DNA from: Desulforhopalus singaporensis
Lineage (GTDB): Bacteria > Desulfobacterota > Desulfobulbia > Desulfobulbales > Desulfocapsaceae
Assembly: GCF_900104445.1 (NCBI RefSeq)
Contig: NZ_FNJI01000019.1
Location: 1 to 64,000, forward strand
DNA: 64,000 nt
Direction of reading: 5' to 3'
The position numbers were made by a program, and so were the translations under genes. Below, in pieces: positions 1 to 8,293 of the stretch. The stretch's first letter is position 1. Every line of letters starts with the position of its first letter. The notes beneath the pieces were generated by a model. That model saw nothing but the letters and a program-made list of their open reading frames with translations, did not search any database and was not told the DNA's origin.

Positions 1-375
1 AGATTTGGCGGCAAAGCCCTTGGCCGCCCACCGAAACAAACGTCTGAGAATGCGGAGAAGATTCGTAAAATGAAGGAGCAACGAATCCGGGACAGCAGAG
101 AACGGATCCCAATTGAAGGTAAGTTTGGCCAGGGGAAAAACGGATACCGGCTCAACTATATTCGAGCGAAACTCCAGAAAACCTCTGAAGCATGGATTAA
201 CTGTATCTTCTTGGTGATGAATCTCATGGTTCTGCTCAAGAAATTGGGCAAAAACCTCACGCTATCGTTGCTTGCTCAACTTTTTAGGCTTTGCAGCAGG
301 ATTATAGCAGCTATTTTGGAGAGAGCCTCCGTGCGGGGTATCGCCGGGCCCGTCCTCGCGTGGCACCGACGATGA
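1..375 (+). mobile_element. 3' end of an IS5-family transposase (partial)
   Basis: The reading frame is open from base 1 and codes for the C-terminal part of a DDE transposase of the IS5 type. Visible is the typical end of this family: a lysine/arginine-rich segment, then EGKFGQGKNGYRLNYIRAKL and a hydrophobic stretch around MNLMVLLKKLGK. The N-terminal part, with the first catalytic aspartates, lies outside the window, so intactness cannot be judged. The last 20 or so residues run into a hairpin-forming sequence and may be beyond the ancestral stop. It marks the left side of the window as accessory DNA. The family call rests on recognised motifs, not on an alignment. Confidence 0.75.
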
Positions 376-392
376 TTTTCTGAGGAGGCTCT
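322..392. repeat. inverted repeat at the transposase end
   Basis: AGAGCCTCC at 322-330 is the exact inverse of GGAGGCTCT at 384-392. The outer ATTTT and AAAAT can also pair if four bases are skipped. It overlaps the end of the transposase frame. It could be an IS end, a terminator or a REP-like hairpin. Confidence 0.45.
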
Positions 393-1007
393 AAAATAGT
401 CCCTTAGATGGTTGAATAGCGCGAGTGACCAGTCCAATATTTGTGACTCGGAATTTTTGAAGCGGTTAACCAGAAAATCGCCAATTTACCGGCCATTAAT
501 CCAAATGTATAATTATTTTGCAATCCACGCTGAATTTAAGGGTGGACAGATCCAGGATACTGATTCCATAGCTCTCAATACGAACGGAATATGGCACCGA
601 CCCAGGATAATTGGGGTGCTGGTAACATCAGGGTCCTTTTAAACGTCATGTATAAGCTGGATCCTGCGTAACCGGGGGAATCCCTGACACAGTCACAACA
701 GTTACGTGAGCAAAGACCGTAGAATAGTATATGCATAAAATAGCGTCACTGTAGGTTGAAGCAGAATCAGGTAATAGGTGTGCAATACCCAAGGTCTATG
801 AAGGTTTCGACTGAAGGTGGTTGCTGCATGACTGTTCCTGGCCTCAAATTCACTGCAGAGAACCCTGTACTTAATCTGCAGTGCGGCGCATCCACAGGCG
901 AAGGGGGCAGTCAAGATTGTTGCCGTTAACAGAGCAGAGTTCCTGCTTTTATTAATCTGGGATTTTATGAAGTCCCTAAAGCCCAAAAAAAAATCGGAGG
1001 AAAATGT
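393..1007. other. intergenic stretch without a convincing gene
   Basis: Only short frames without recognisable protein features are present, such as 412-642 on the plus strand and 702-986 on the minus strand. Neither has a good ribosome binding site or a known motif. The 3' end just before 1008 carries a clear AGGAAA-type ribosome binding site for the next gene. Confidence 0.5.
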
Positions 1008-2822
1008 ATGCGCGATTTGGTTCGGTTACTGTTTTTCACTTTTATCACTTCCATGCTGGTTACGAGCGCCATGGCCTCAGACACAATACCGCAGAAAGTA
1101 AAAAATACCGGTATTATGCGAAGCAAAATAGTGGCAACTGACCTGCTGAAACAAAACTTCAAGCCTGAAAAGCCGGTTTGCAATGTCGCTTTTTTGCCAG
1201 CACAGGACAGCTTGGCAGCTAAACACAGCTTTCAAGGGGAGCTCATGTTTACTGCCACTGAGATGCAAACCAGCCCGGATAAGCTTAAGTCGGAAAACAT
1301 TTGGGGACTTAAGCCTAAAGTTTTTCCGGGGTTTAAAATCGCAATGTTTGACCTTAATGGAGCACTGGTTCCTGTATCAAGAGAGATAATTGTGCCAGAT
1401 CCGGACCTACGAGGTGGAAGTTTCTGGGAAATAATTATTTCTCCCGGGAAAGTCTGGTCGGAACCCGGAGACAATGATTGGTCTCGAGCTAGTTTTCCGT
1501 TTGTCCTCATGAACTCCATCGAAGGTGAGTCACATAACGGCGTCGCAACCTTCCTGTTCAATGACAAAGAGATATCTCAGGTTCGTTACCAATTGGTGCA
1601 GCAGACATCACCTTTTTATGTGGTTGATTATTTTACTGCCTGGGGACAGCTTTCTGTTCAATATACCCCACAGAAGATAGCCAATCTGGACCAACTGAAA
1701 AAATCTTTTGAACAGGAGTCTGTGGCAAAATTACCAACAGCTCCCTGGCGAAAACTTGAAGAGTTGGTAGGTCGTGAAAAGTTAGAGTACTACAACGGAG
1801 CAATGGACCCAAATGACTTGGTACAAAACGCTTTTATTTACAAAGGGGTAATGTATGTACAGGCAAGTCAAACTGCTTATGGGGATTTTCCTTATCCTCC
1901 GCGATATGGTGTCTGGTCCATGACTAAATCATGTGTCCCCTCCTTAACCTTATTACGACTCGCTCAAAAATATGGTGCCGAGGTATTTGATCTCAAGATT
2001 AAAGACTACGTTGAAGTGACTGCCAACCATGACGGCTGGGAAAATGTCACTTTTCTGGATGCTATTAACATGGCTACAGGTATGGCCAACAGCGCAGATT
2101 CCAACACAGACCCCAAGGGTGGAAGTACAGTTGACTACGTTTTTGGCGGGGATTATTACGCTTGGTATGAAGCACGCAGTGCTGCTGAAAAAACGGCCGA
2201 AGTTTTCAAAGTTCCTGCTTACCCCTGGGGGCCGGGCAAAGTAATGCGATACCGCGACCGCACCATGTATATTTTGGGCGTAGCGTTAAATAATTTCCTC
2301 AAAACAAAAGAGGGACCGTCTGCAGATACCTGGGATATGATGATCAGTGAAGTGCTTAGGCCAATAGGCATTTTTCACGCCCCCCTGCAGAGAACCTATG
2401 AGAAAGATGGTCAAAAGGGAACTCCTCTATCTGCTTATGGTTTTTTCCCAACATTGGACGACCTGGCAAAAATTGGCCTGCTGATTCAAAATAAAGGAAT
2501 GCATAATGGCCAGCAGCTCTTACATGGTCCTACGGTAGAGACTATTCTCTCTCAGGAAAAGAGAGGTCTCCCTATGTATGATAAAACAACCATTTTTGGT
2601 GACATGTATTATGAGAAGGCATATTGGAGAGCCCCTGCGAAGGGTATCGAGGGCAAAACAGTATTTGTCCCATTTATGAGAGGGTGGGGAGGAAACTTGA
2701 TGGTAATCATGCCAAACGATATGATTGGCCTCCGGATTTCCAAAGGTTGGACCAACAAAAAAGCTAGTGATCCCTCTGGCATTATTGAGACGGGAAATCG
2801 AATTGAACCGTTCGTCAAATAA
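1008..2822 (+). CDS. secreted serine hydrolase, beta-lactamase family
   Basis: This 604-residue protein starts with a Sec signal peptide (residues 1-23, cleavage probably after AMA). The C-terminal half, from about residue 240, has the class C beta-lactamase/transpeptidase-like fold: the motif SMTK gives the nucleophile Ser304 and Lys307, within YGVWSMTKSCVPSL. The N-terminal 240 residues form an extra domain that I do not recognise. The protein is therefore longer than the usual 350-450 residues of this family. It probably acts on peptides or esters in the periplasm; the substrate is unknown. The start is supported by GGAGGAAAATGT directly upstream. It stands alone, followed by a GC-rich hairpin. 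Confidence 0.8.
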   Translation: MRDLVRLLFFTFITSMLVTSAMASDTIPQKVKNTGIMRSKIVATDLLKQNFKPEKPVCNVAFLPAQDSLAAKHSFQGELMFTATEMQTSPDKLKSENIWGLKPKVFPGFKIAMFDLNGALVPVSREIIVPDPDLRGGSFWEIIISPGKVWSEPGDNDWSRASFPFVLMNSIEGESHNGVATFLFNDKEISQVRYQLVQQTSPFYVVDYFTAWGQLSVQYTPQKIANLDQLKKSFEQESVAKLPTAPWRKLEELVGREKLEYYNGAMDPNDLVQNAFIYKGVMYVQASQTAYGDFPYPPRYGVWSMTKSCVPSLTLLRLAQKYGAEVFDLKIKDYVEVTANHDGWENVTFLDAINMATGMANSADSNTDPKGGSTVDYVFGGDYYAWYEARSAAEKTAEVFKVPAYPWGPGKVMRYRDRTMYILGVALNNFLKTKEGPSADTWDMMISEVLRPIGIFHAPLQRTYEKDGQKGTPLSAYGFFPTLDDLAKIGLLIQNKGMHNGQQLLHGPTVETILSQEKRGLPMYDKTTIFGDMYYEKAYWRAPAKGIEGKTVFVPFMRGWGGNLMVIMPNDMIGLRISKGWTNKKASDPSGIIETGNRIEPFVK

Positions 2823-2853
2823 TTAGATTGACATACGAATGTAACAAATTGGG

Positions 2854-2874
2854 CCCCCGGCGGACTGCCGGGGG
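2854..2874 (+). terminator. GC-rich terminator-like hairpin after the serine hydrolase
   Basis: CCCCCGGC (2854-2861) pairs perfectly with GCCGGGGG (2867-2874) around a five-base loop. There is no T-run after it, so it may be a weak or Rho-assisted terminator. The following 380 bases up to 3254 hold no gene that I can support. Confidence 0.5.
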
Positions 2875-3254
2875 TATCAGTGACAAGTAAACAGAACCTG
2901 ACTATCCAGAACCAACTCCAGTAAAACTTTCTCGGTCAAGTGTACGGCAGGATCGGCTTGCACAAAGGGGTTCTCCGGATCGAATTGTTATCGTAACTTT
3001 TGTAAACCAAAACTGGTGTCACACTGATCACCAGGGACCGCCGATAAAACGTCTTGAATACTCGGCATAAATTGTTCTCGATGGTCCGGGAAAAACATGC
3101 CTGACAATCACATGCGTATGCGTGTGATACTGAACCCTTGGAATATCCGCCTGTCCCCTGTCGCTGATTGACATGCACATCGGTTTTTGGCATTATCATG
3201 AGATGTTAGATCCCGCTGAAGCTCCAATAAATCCAAGGGTTGTTGGTCTTGACC

Positions 3255-4253
3255 ATGAACAGATTAAAAACCATTCTCCTGTTGTTGATAATTCTGCCGT
3301 TATTGACAGGCTGCCCCGATAAGCCGACTATTGTTTTCTATAAAGGCAGCTGGGAATCCATCTGGATAGTAAATGCAATTTCTGAATTCATCATCACCAA
3401 GGGGTATGGTTATCCTGTTCAGGCTTTCTATAATTCGGGGCCGGTTGGAAAGGAGAAAATAGCGTCGGGACAAATTGATGTAATCATGGAACTGTGGCAA
3501 TTCAACAACAGGGAATGGTACAAAAACCAGAAAGAACGTGGAAACATTGTAAATTTGGGCGCTATATACAATAGCGCTCCTCAGTATTGGATTATCCCCA
3601 AATGGGTGGCCGAGAAATATCATATTGATACGGTCTATGACCTGAAAGAGCACTGGAGGTTGTTTACAGATGCGGAACATCCTTTCAAGGGGGTCTTCTA
3701 TAATGCCATTTTTGGCTGGGGTGCCTGTAAAACCAACATTGTTAAACTGAAAGCTTATGGGTTGTATAAGTATTTTGATGTGATAACACCAGCATCCACC
3801 TATGTGCTGGAATCCGCTTTGATAAGATCTCAACAAAGAAATCTACCAGTCTTTGGCTATTCCTGGACACCAAGTCCCATGGATGCGTATGAATGGCATA
3901 TTTTAAAGGAGCCTGCCTTTAGCAAGGAGTGCTGGGATTCGATCAGTGATGCCATTGACAATGAAAGCGTGCTGCCCTCTGTGCAAGGATGTGCATATGA
4001 AGATGCGCCTGTGGATAAAATTGTCCATAAGAGTTTTTTGAATAAGGCACCAGATGTGGCGGAGATGTTGCGGAAAATATATTTTGATATTGCAGTATTG
4101 AACGAGTTGGAAGTGTGGACGGATAAGAATTGCAAGGGAGAATGGAGAAGAACATCCGCCTATTTTCTGAAAAATTATGAAGAGATATGGAAACCCTGGG
4201 TTTCGCCTGGGGCTTTTCGCAAAATCAAGCAACATCTGCGCGAGCTGGAGTAG
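3255..4253 (+). CDS. glycine betaine/choline-type substrate-binding lipoprotein
   Basis: This is an OpuAC/ProX-type periplasmic binding protein of about 332 residues. The N-terminus is a lipoprotein signal with lipobox LLTGC, so it is probably anchored to a membrane through the cysteine. Typical of the family are the opening TIVFYKGSWESIW and the strand with GQIDVIMELW. I chose ATG at 3255 over an in-frame TTG at 3240 because the signal peptide starts MNRLKTILLLL. No ABC permease or ATPase lies nearby. Instead a sensor kinase and a response regulator follow, so the protein may deliver a bound quaternary ammonium compound to the sensor rather than to a transporter. That role is inference. Confidence 0.8.
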   Translation: MNRLKTILLLLIILPLLTGCPDKPTIVFYKGSWESIWIVNAISEFIITKGYGYPVQAFYNSGPVGKEKIASGQIDVIMELWQFNNREWYKNQKERGNIVNLGAIYNSAPQYWIIPKWVAEKYHIDTVYDLKEHWRLFTDAEHPFKGVFYNAIFGWGACKTNIVKLKAYGLYKYFDVITPASTYVLESALIRSQQRNLPVFGYSWTPSPMDAYEWHILKEPAFSKECWDSISDAIDNESVLPSVQGCAYEDAPVDKIVHKSFLNKAPDVAEMLRKIYFDIAVLNELEVWTDKNCKGEWRRTSAYFLKNYEEIWKPWVSPGAFRKIKQHLRELE

Positions 4254-4509
4254 AAGTTTCTTTCCTACTATATCATGGCGGTAAGCGAATGATTGTGCCT
4301 GGAGTCACCAACTTCTCAACCCTCCCGAGTCGGCATGCGATATTAAGGAACCGGAAAGCAAAACTTCTATGAAGTCGTACGCCACAAAGACCACATTCTA
4401 GTTAATTGAAAGCGTCACAGATACGGCAGGTGGAGTCGATGAGTGATTTCATGCAATGTCGCCTGGCCAGGTGCGGTCTTAATTTGTCTATCGTTGAAAT
4501 AATATAGAT

Positions 4510-6717
4510 ATGTTTGCATCAGCCAAGCGAAAGAGAACTCTTCAGACCAAAACGTTTATTCTCTCTTTACTGTCTATTGTTGCCATTTGTTTCCTGGGCA
4601 TAGTCCTGTTCGTTTTATATGAAAAGGAGACCCGGAATCTGGTCTTGCAGCGGGACAAGGAACTTGCAAGGATCACCGCACACAGGCTCTCGGAAAGTCT
4701 CAATCAATATTTTAAGAACCTTCAGTTGACTGCTGCCCGGATAAATACCTCTACCGATGAACCCGCATTTATAGAAACTCAGCTTGAAGAACTGAAAAAA
4801 TACTATCTGCTCTTTGACGCCGGCATCGCGATTTATGGAAAAGACGGTGCGGTGCTTTTTTCTTATCCGCATTATATCGCTCGTCAGAAAGAACCCTTTC
4901 CGGACAGGGAAACCTTTGCCAGGGTGAAAGCAACTCTTCGGCCCGCTATCTCCAACATTGTCGAAGATTCCCGGACCGGCGATAAAATTCTACTGTTAAC
5001 AGTTCCGGTTATCGACAAAAACAGTAACTTGGAAGGCGTCCTGGCGGGCAGGGCTATGCTTAAATATTCTATTCTTGAAACTGAGTTTGCCAAAGTCCTT
5101 GAAATCAAGTCCGGACATACCGGATATGCATATCTTGTGGACGGCTATGGCTCGGTGGTTCATCATCGTGAGAACTCCCTGGTAGGCAACAGTCTGGCAG
5201 ACCATTTCCCAGTGAAAATGGTGATGCGCAAGAGCAACGGCGCTACCTACAGCAAAGACCTGTCCGGAAGTAACATCATATGCGGGTTTGCCCAGGTGCC
5301 TGGAACAAACTGGGGAGTCGTCACCCAGGAAAACTGGGACGTTATCGTCGGCCCCATGAGGAAGTATGGCCTTTGGTTCCTCAAAACCATCTGCGTCCTT
5401 ATCCTGTTCATATTGTTCTGTGTGTTCTGGGCACTCAACCGGGTTCTCAATCCCGTTAAAACGCTGACCCTGGGAGCTCAACAGATCGCCAAGGGCATGT
5501 TCGATTGTAGAATTGAAATCAAGACAGACGATGAAATCCAGGAACTCGCTGAGCAGTTCAATAAAATGGCACTGGAGTTGAAAAATTCTCATACCAAACA
5601 GGAACTCCAGCTGGAGGTGCTCAGGAAGTCGCATTCACTGCTGCATTCTGTTATTGAAAGCCCGGCTAATATCATTATCTTTTCCCTGGATACTGGCTAC
5701 AGATATACCGCTTTCAATAACAACCACAGAAATGAAATAAAAACCAAATACAACATTTTCATCGAAAACACCATGTGTATGCTCGACTCAATCGATGACG
5801 ACTATCTGGAGCATGCGAAAATTGTTTTTGACAGAGTATTGCATGGCGAACAACTGACGTTGATCAGAGAATCCGTCAGCCAGGGGACGCGGGTTTACTA
5901 TGAGATGTTTTTCAACCCTATCTTTACGACAGATGGCTCTATCATTGGTCTAACGGTTTTTGCCATAGGCATTACCGAACGAAAAAATGCTGAATTTGAA
6001 CTTCTCAACTACCAGGAGAAACTTCGGTCCCTGTCTAATGAACTGCTGCTTGCCGAGGAAAGGGAACGGCGGCAGATCTCTTTGGAACTGCATGAACGAA
6101 TCGGACACGCCCTCGCCAACGCCTCGATGAAACTCTCGGTATTGGATGGAAAGGCTTTGGCGCCGGGGTATAAAAAGATTATTGAAGAAACCAACTCATT
6201 AATATCTCAAATAATACAGGATACACGAACGTTAACCTTTGAAATCAGTCCTCCTATTCTCTACGATTTTGGTCTTGAAGCAGGTGTTGACTGGCTGGTC
6301 GAACAGACTCGGGAACAGCACGGGGTTGAGATTGAATTTCAACGTAATCTTCAGTTTGGACACAGGTGTATGGATTCCGGTTTCAGGGTGCTGATTTTTA
6401 GAGCTATCCGGGAATTGCTTTTTAATACCATAAAACACGCTAAGGCCAGAACCGTGACGGTATCCATGGTCAGGGATGCAGACGATTTAATAGTGAGCGT
6501 GGCTGATGACGGGGTTGGATTTGACACATCGGCGGTAAATTTGAACGTGACCAGAAGCCTGGGATTTGGGTTGTTCAGTATAAAGGAGCGTCTTGGCAAT
6601 CTAGGAGGTTATCTTGAGATTGAATCAAGGGTCGGTTCGGGGACCCAGGTCACGTTAACCTCGCCGATTAAATGGCAAGACGATATACCTGATTCCCCCT
6701 GGCCCTCAGTTTCATAG
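4510..6717 (+). CDS. dCache-HAMP-PAS sensor histidine kinase, NarL-type partner
   Basis: This 735-residue membrane sensor has TM1 at about residues 14-36, a periplasmic double Cache domain (about 40-280, with GHTGYAYLVDGYG), TM2 at about 288-310, HAMP (about 310-362), a PAS domain (about 385-495), a HisKA_3 dimerisation domain and a HATPase domain. The phosphorylated histidine is His528 in LELHERIGHAL. The ATP-binding N box lies near FRAIRELLFNTIKHA and the G boxes at DDGVGFD and GFGLFSIKERL. It probably phosphorylates the NarL-type regulator encoded 181 bases downstream. Its neighbour upstream is an orphan betaine-type binding protein, which suggests the Cache domain reads a small organic osmolyte or amine, directly or through that protein. 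Confidence 0.85.
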   Translation: MFASAKRKRTLQTKTFILSLLSIVAICFLGIVLFVLYEKETRNLVLQRDKELARITAHRLSESLNQYFKNLQLTAARINTSTDEPAFIETQLEELKKYYLLFDAGIAIYGKDGAVLFSYPHYIARQKEPFPDRETFARVKATLRPAISNIVEDSRTGDKILLLTVPVIDKNSNLEGVLAGRAMLKYSILETEFAKVLEIKSGHTGYAYLVDGYGSVVHHRENSLVGNSLADHFPVKMVMRKSNGATYSKDLSGSNIICGFAQVPGTNWGVVTQENWDVIVGPMRKYGLWFLKTICVLILFILFCVFWALNRVLNPVKTLTLGAQQIAKGMFDCRIEIKTDDEIQELAEQFNKMALELKNSHTKQELQLEVLRKSHSLLHSVIESPANIIIFSLDTGYRYTAFNNNHRNEIKTKYNIFIENTMCMLDSIDDDYLEHAKIVFDRVLHGEQLTLIRESVSQGTRVYYEMFFNPIFTTDGSIIGLTVFAIGITERKNAEFELLNYQEKLRSLSNELLLAEERERRQISLELHERIGHALANASMKLSVLDGKALAPGYKKIIEETNSLISQIIQDTRTLTFEISPPILYDFGLEAGVDWLVEQTREQHGVEIEFQRNLQFGHRCMDSGFRVLIFRAIRELLFNTIKHAKARTVTVSMVRDADDLIVSVADDGVGFDTSAVNLNVTRSLGFGLFSIKERLGNLGGYLEIESRVGSGTQVTLTSPIKWQDDIPDSPWPSVS

Positions 6718-6792
6718 GACGGCTATTTATAGGCCTGATAGTATAACGAACATCTCCTCCACTGTTACTCAGTGGACATTGACTTAAAAAAC

Positions 6793-6868
6793 CTCCCCGA
6801 AGCCTGCAGACAGGATCTGCGGCTATGTCGACAAATAAACCAGTCTGTTTACTGAGCTTCAGGGGGAG
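6793..6868. repeat. inverted repeat between kinase and regulator
   Basis: CTCCCCGAAGC (from 6793) pairs with GCTTCAGGGGGAG (6856-6868), with one mismatch. An inner CTGCAG/CTGC hairpin lies between the arms. It could moderate read-through from the kinase into the regulator gene. Confidence 0.35.
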
Positions 6869-6898
6869 TCAGGAAGAGATATAGAGAGAAATAATGAT

Positions 6899-7552
6899 AT
6901 GGATATAAAAATATTGGTTGTCGATGATCACAAGATTACCCGGGACGGATTGTGTGCTTTGATAGAAAAACAACCCGACCTGAAGATTGTCGGCGAAGCC
7001 GACAACGGGCGGGACGCGGTTAAGCTGACCCGGAAACTGGAACCGGATGTTGTGGTGATGGATATCTCCATGCCCAATCTTAACGGGATTGATGCGACGC
7101 GCCAGATTGTCGCGTTATATCCAGACATAAAGGTTATCACCCTCTCCATGTATTCTGACAAAAGGTATGTCCAGGGAATGCTCAGAGCAGGAGTGTCGGG
7201 CTACCTGCTGAAAAATTGCGCGTTTAATGAACTGGTTAAGGCTATTAAAATGGTCATTTCCGGTCAGTCTTATATGAGCGCGGAAATAGCCCATATTGTC
7301 ATGAAGGATTACACGCAAAGCCTAAACAGAGACGATACCTCCCCGGCTGAAATATTGACACTGCGAGAACGAGAGGTACTTCAGCTGATCGCTGAAGGTT
7401 TGAGTTCTGAGCAGATAGCCTCGCGTCTTTTTCTAAGCGTTAAGACGGTTTCCACCCACCGGCGCAAGATTATGGAGAAGTTGAAGATTGATAATCTAGC
7501 AGATCTTGTCAAATTTGCCCTCAGGGAGGGGTTGATCTCCCTTGAAATATAG
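6899..7552 (+). CDS. NarL/FixJ-family response regulator
   Basis: This 217-residue two-domain regulator has a receiver domain at residues 1-120 with the phosphorylation site Asp55 in VVVMDISMPNLNG. The acidic pair Asp9-Asp10 sits in VVDDHK, and the conserved lysine in GYLLKN. The LuxR-type helix-turn-helix lies at about 150-212 (LTLREREVLQLIAEGLSSEQ). It fits as the partner of the HisKA_3 kinase just upstream, and both are on the same strand. Its targets cannot be read from the window. The hairpin at 7594-7640 just downstream could be a terminator or a binding site. Confidence 0.9.
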   Translation: MDIKILVVDDHKITRDGLCALIEKQPDLKIVGEADNGRDAVKLTRKLEPDVVVMDISMPNLNGIDATRQIVALYPDIKVITLSMYSDKRYVQGMLRAGVSGYLLKNCAFNELVKAIKMVISGQSYMSAEIAHIVMKDYTQSLNRDDTSPAEILTLREREVLQLIAEGLSSEQIASRLFLSVKTVSTHRRKIMEKLKIDNLADLVKFALREGLISLEI

Positions 7553-7593
7553 ATCTGGGATGCGACTTAAACAGGCACAACCAACCTCTGTTT

Positions 7594-7640
7594 CACCTCC
7601 GGCTGGCCCGGTGTTCTGTTCCAGTTGGATAACGGAGGTG
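7594..7640. repeat. inverted repeat after the response regulator
   Basis: CACCTCCG (7594-7601) is the exact inverse of CGGAGGTG (7633-7640). Inner CTGG and CCAG can extend the pairing. There is no T-run, so operator and terminator roles are both possible. Confidence 0.4.
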
Positions 7641-7665
7641 ACCAGGCGATCACGTTAACCTCTTA

Positions 7666-7830
7666 TTAATTTGCTTTAAACCCATGCACAAGTAATCGGA
7701 TCATGGCGATTCCGCGATCCAGCCCTTCGTTAAAGTTCTCTTCCCCTGAAATTTGCAGATAATTGGGCCAGTAAAGGGTGAGCCTCCGGGTCGTCTCGGT
7801 CACGCGGCCACAGATCAATAGTAGTGGGCG
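7666..7830 (-). pseudogene. possible C-terminal remnant of a TetR-family regulator
   Basis: Reading the minus strand towards the stop at 7666 gives a protein-like tail of about 45-50 residues with LTLYWPNYLQISGEENFNEG and then GIAMIRLLVHGFKAN. The amphipathic ending GLDRGIAMIRLLVHGFKA resembles the last helix of TetR/AcrR-type proteins. No start codon or helix-turn-helix part is present upstream in the same frame. I read it as a decayed gene end. The family assignment is weak. Confidence 0.3.
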
Positions 7831-8293
7831 AAGGCGCTACTGCGACCAGTTCTCGGCAGAGCTGAGAAATTTTTGTTTAGAAAAAACGCTTTGTGTCGTA
7901 ATTGAGCGGTAACCTGACGACTTTCAATGGGATTCTCTGACAATTGCGGGAAAATAACTGGATAGTCACGATGTGACACTGTTATTTGCGAAATTTGCAA
8001 TATAAAATAATAGCGCATAGAATTTTATGTAGCAAAGACAAACCCACCGTAAAGCAGAAGAGCAAAACTGTCGATCTTTAAAAAAACGTAATTTTATGTC
8101 TCGATAGGTTTCAACTATTTCGATTCTTAAAACGGACATTTATCACTGTGTTACGCCAAAAAGGGCAGAATGAAACTAACAGTGTCATAACTGTGCTTTT
8201 GTAATCGCGGCATAGAAAGAGCACAGAAAACATCTTTTAACGAAAAGCATTTGTCAGGGGCGGACAGAAAAATTCTAAAAAAAGGATTTTGCT
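7831..8293. other. intergenic, AT-rich upstream region of the cysteine-rich protein
   Basis: No gene is supported here. The stretch is rich in A and T, especially at 8080-8290, and ends with AAAAAAGGATTTTGCTATG, which gives a GGA ribosome binding site for the gene at 8294. A promoter is expected but no convincing -35/-10 pair stood out. Confidence 0.5.

Noticed and set aside
702-986. 94-residue minus-strand frame as a gene
   Set aside because: No family match, weak start and no neighbours; likely a chance frame.
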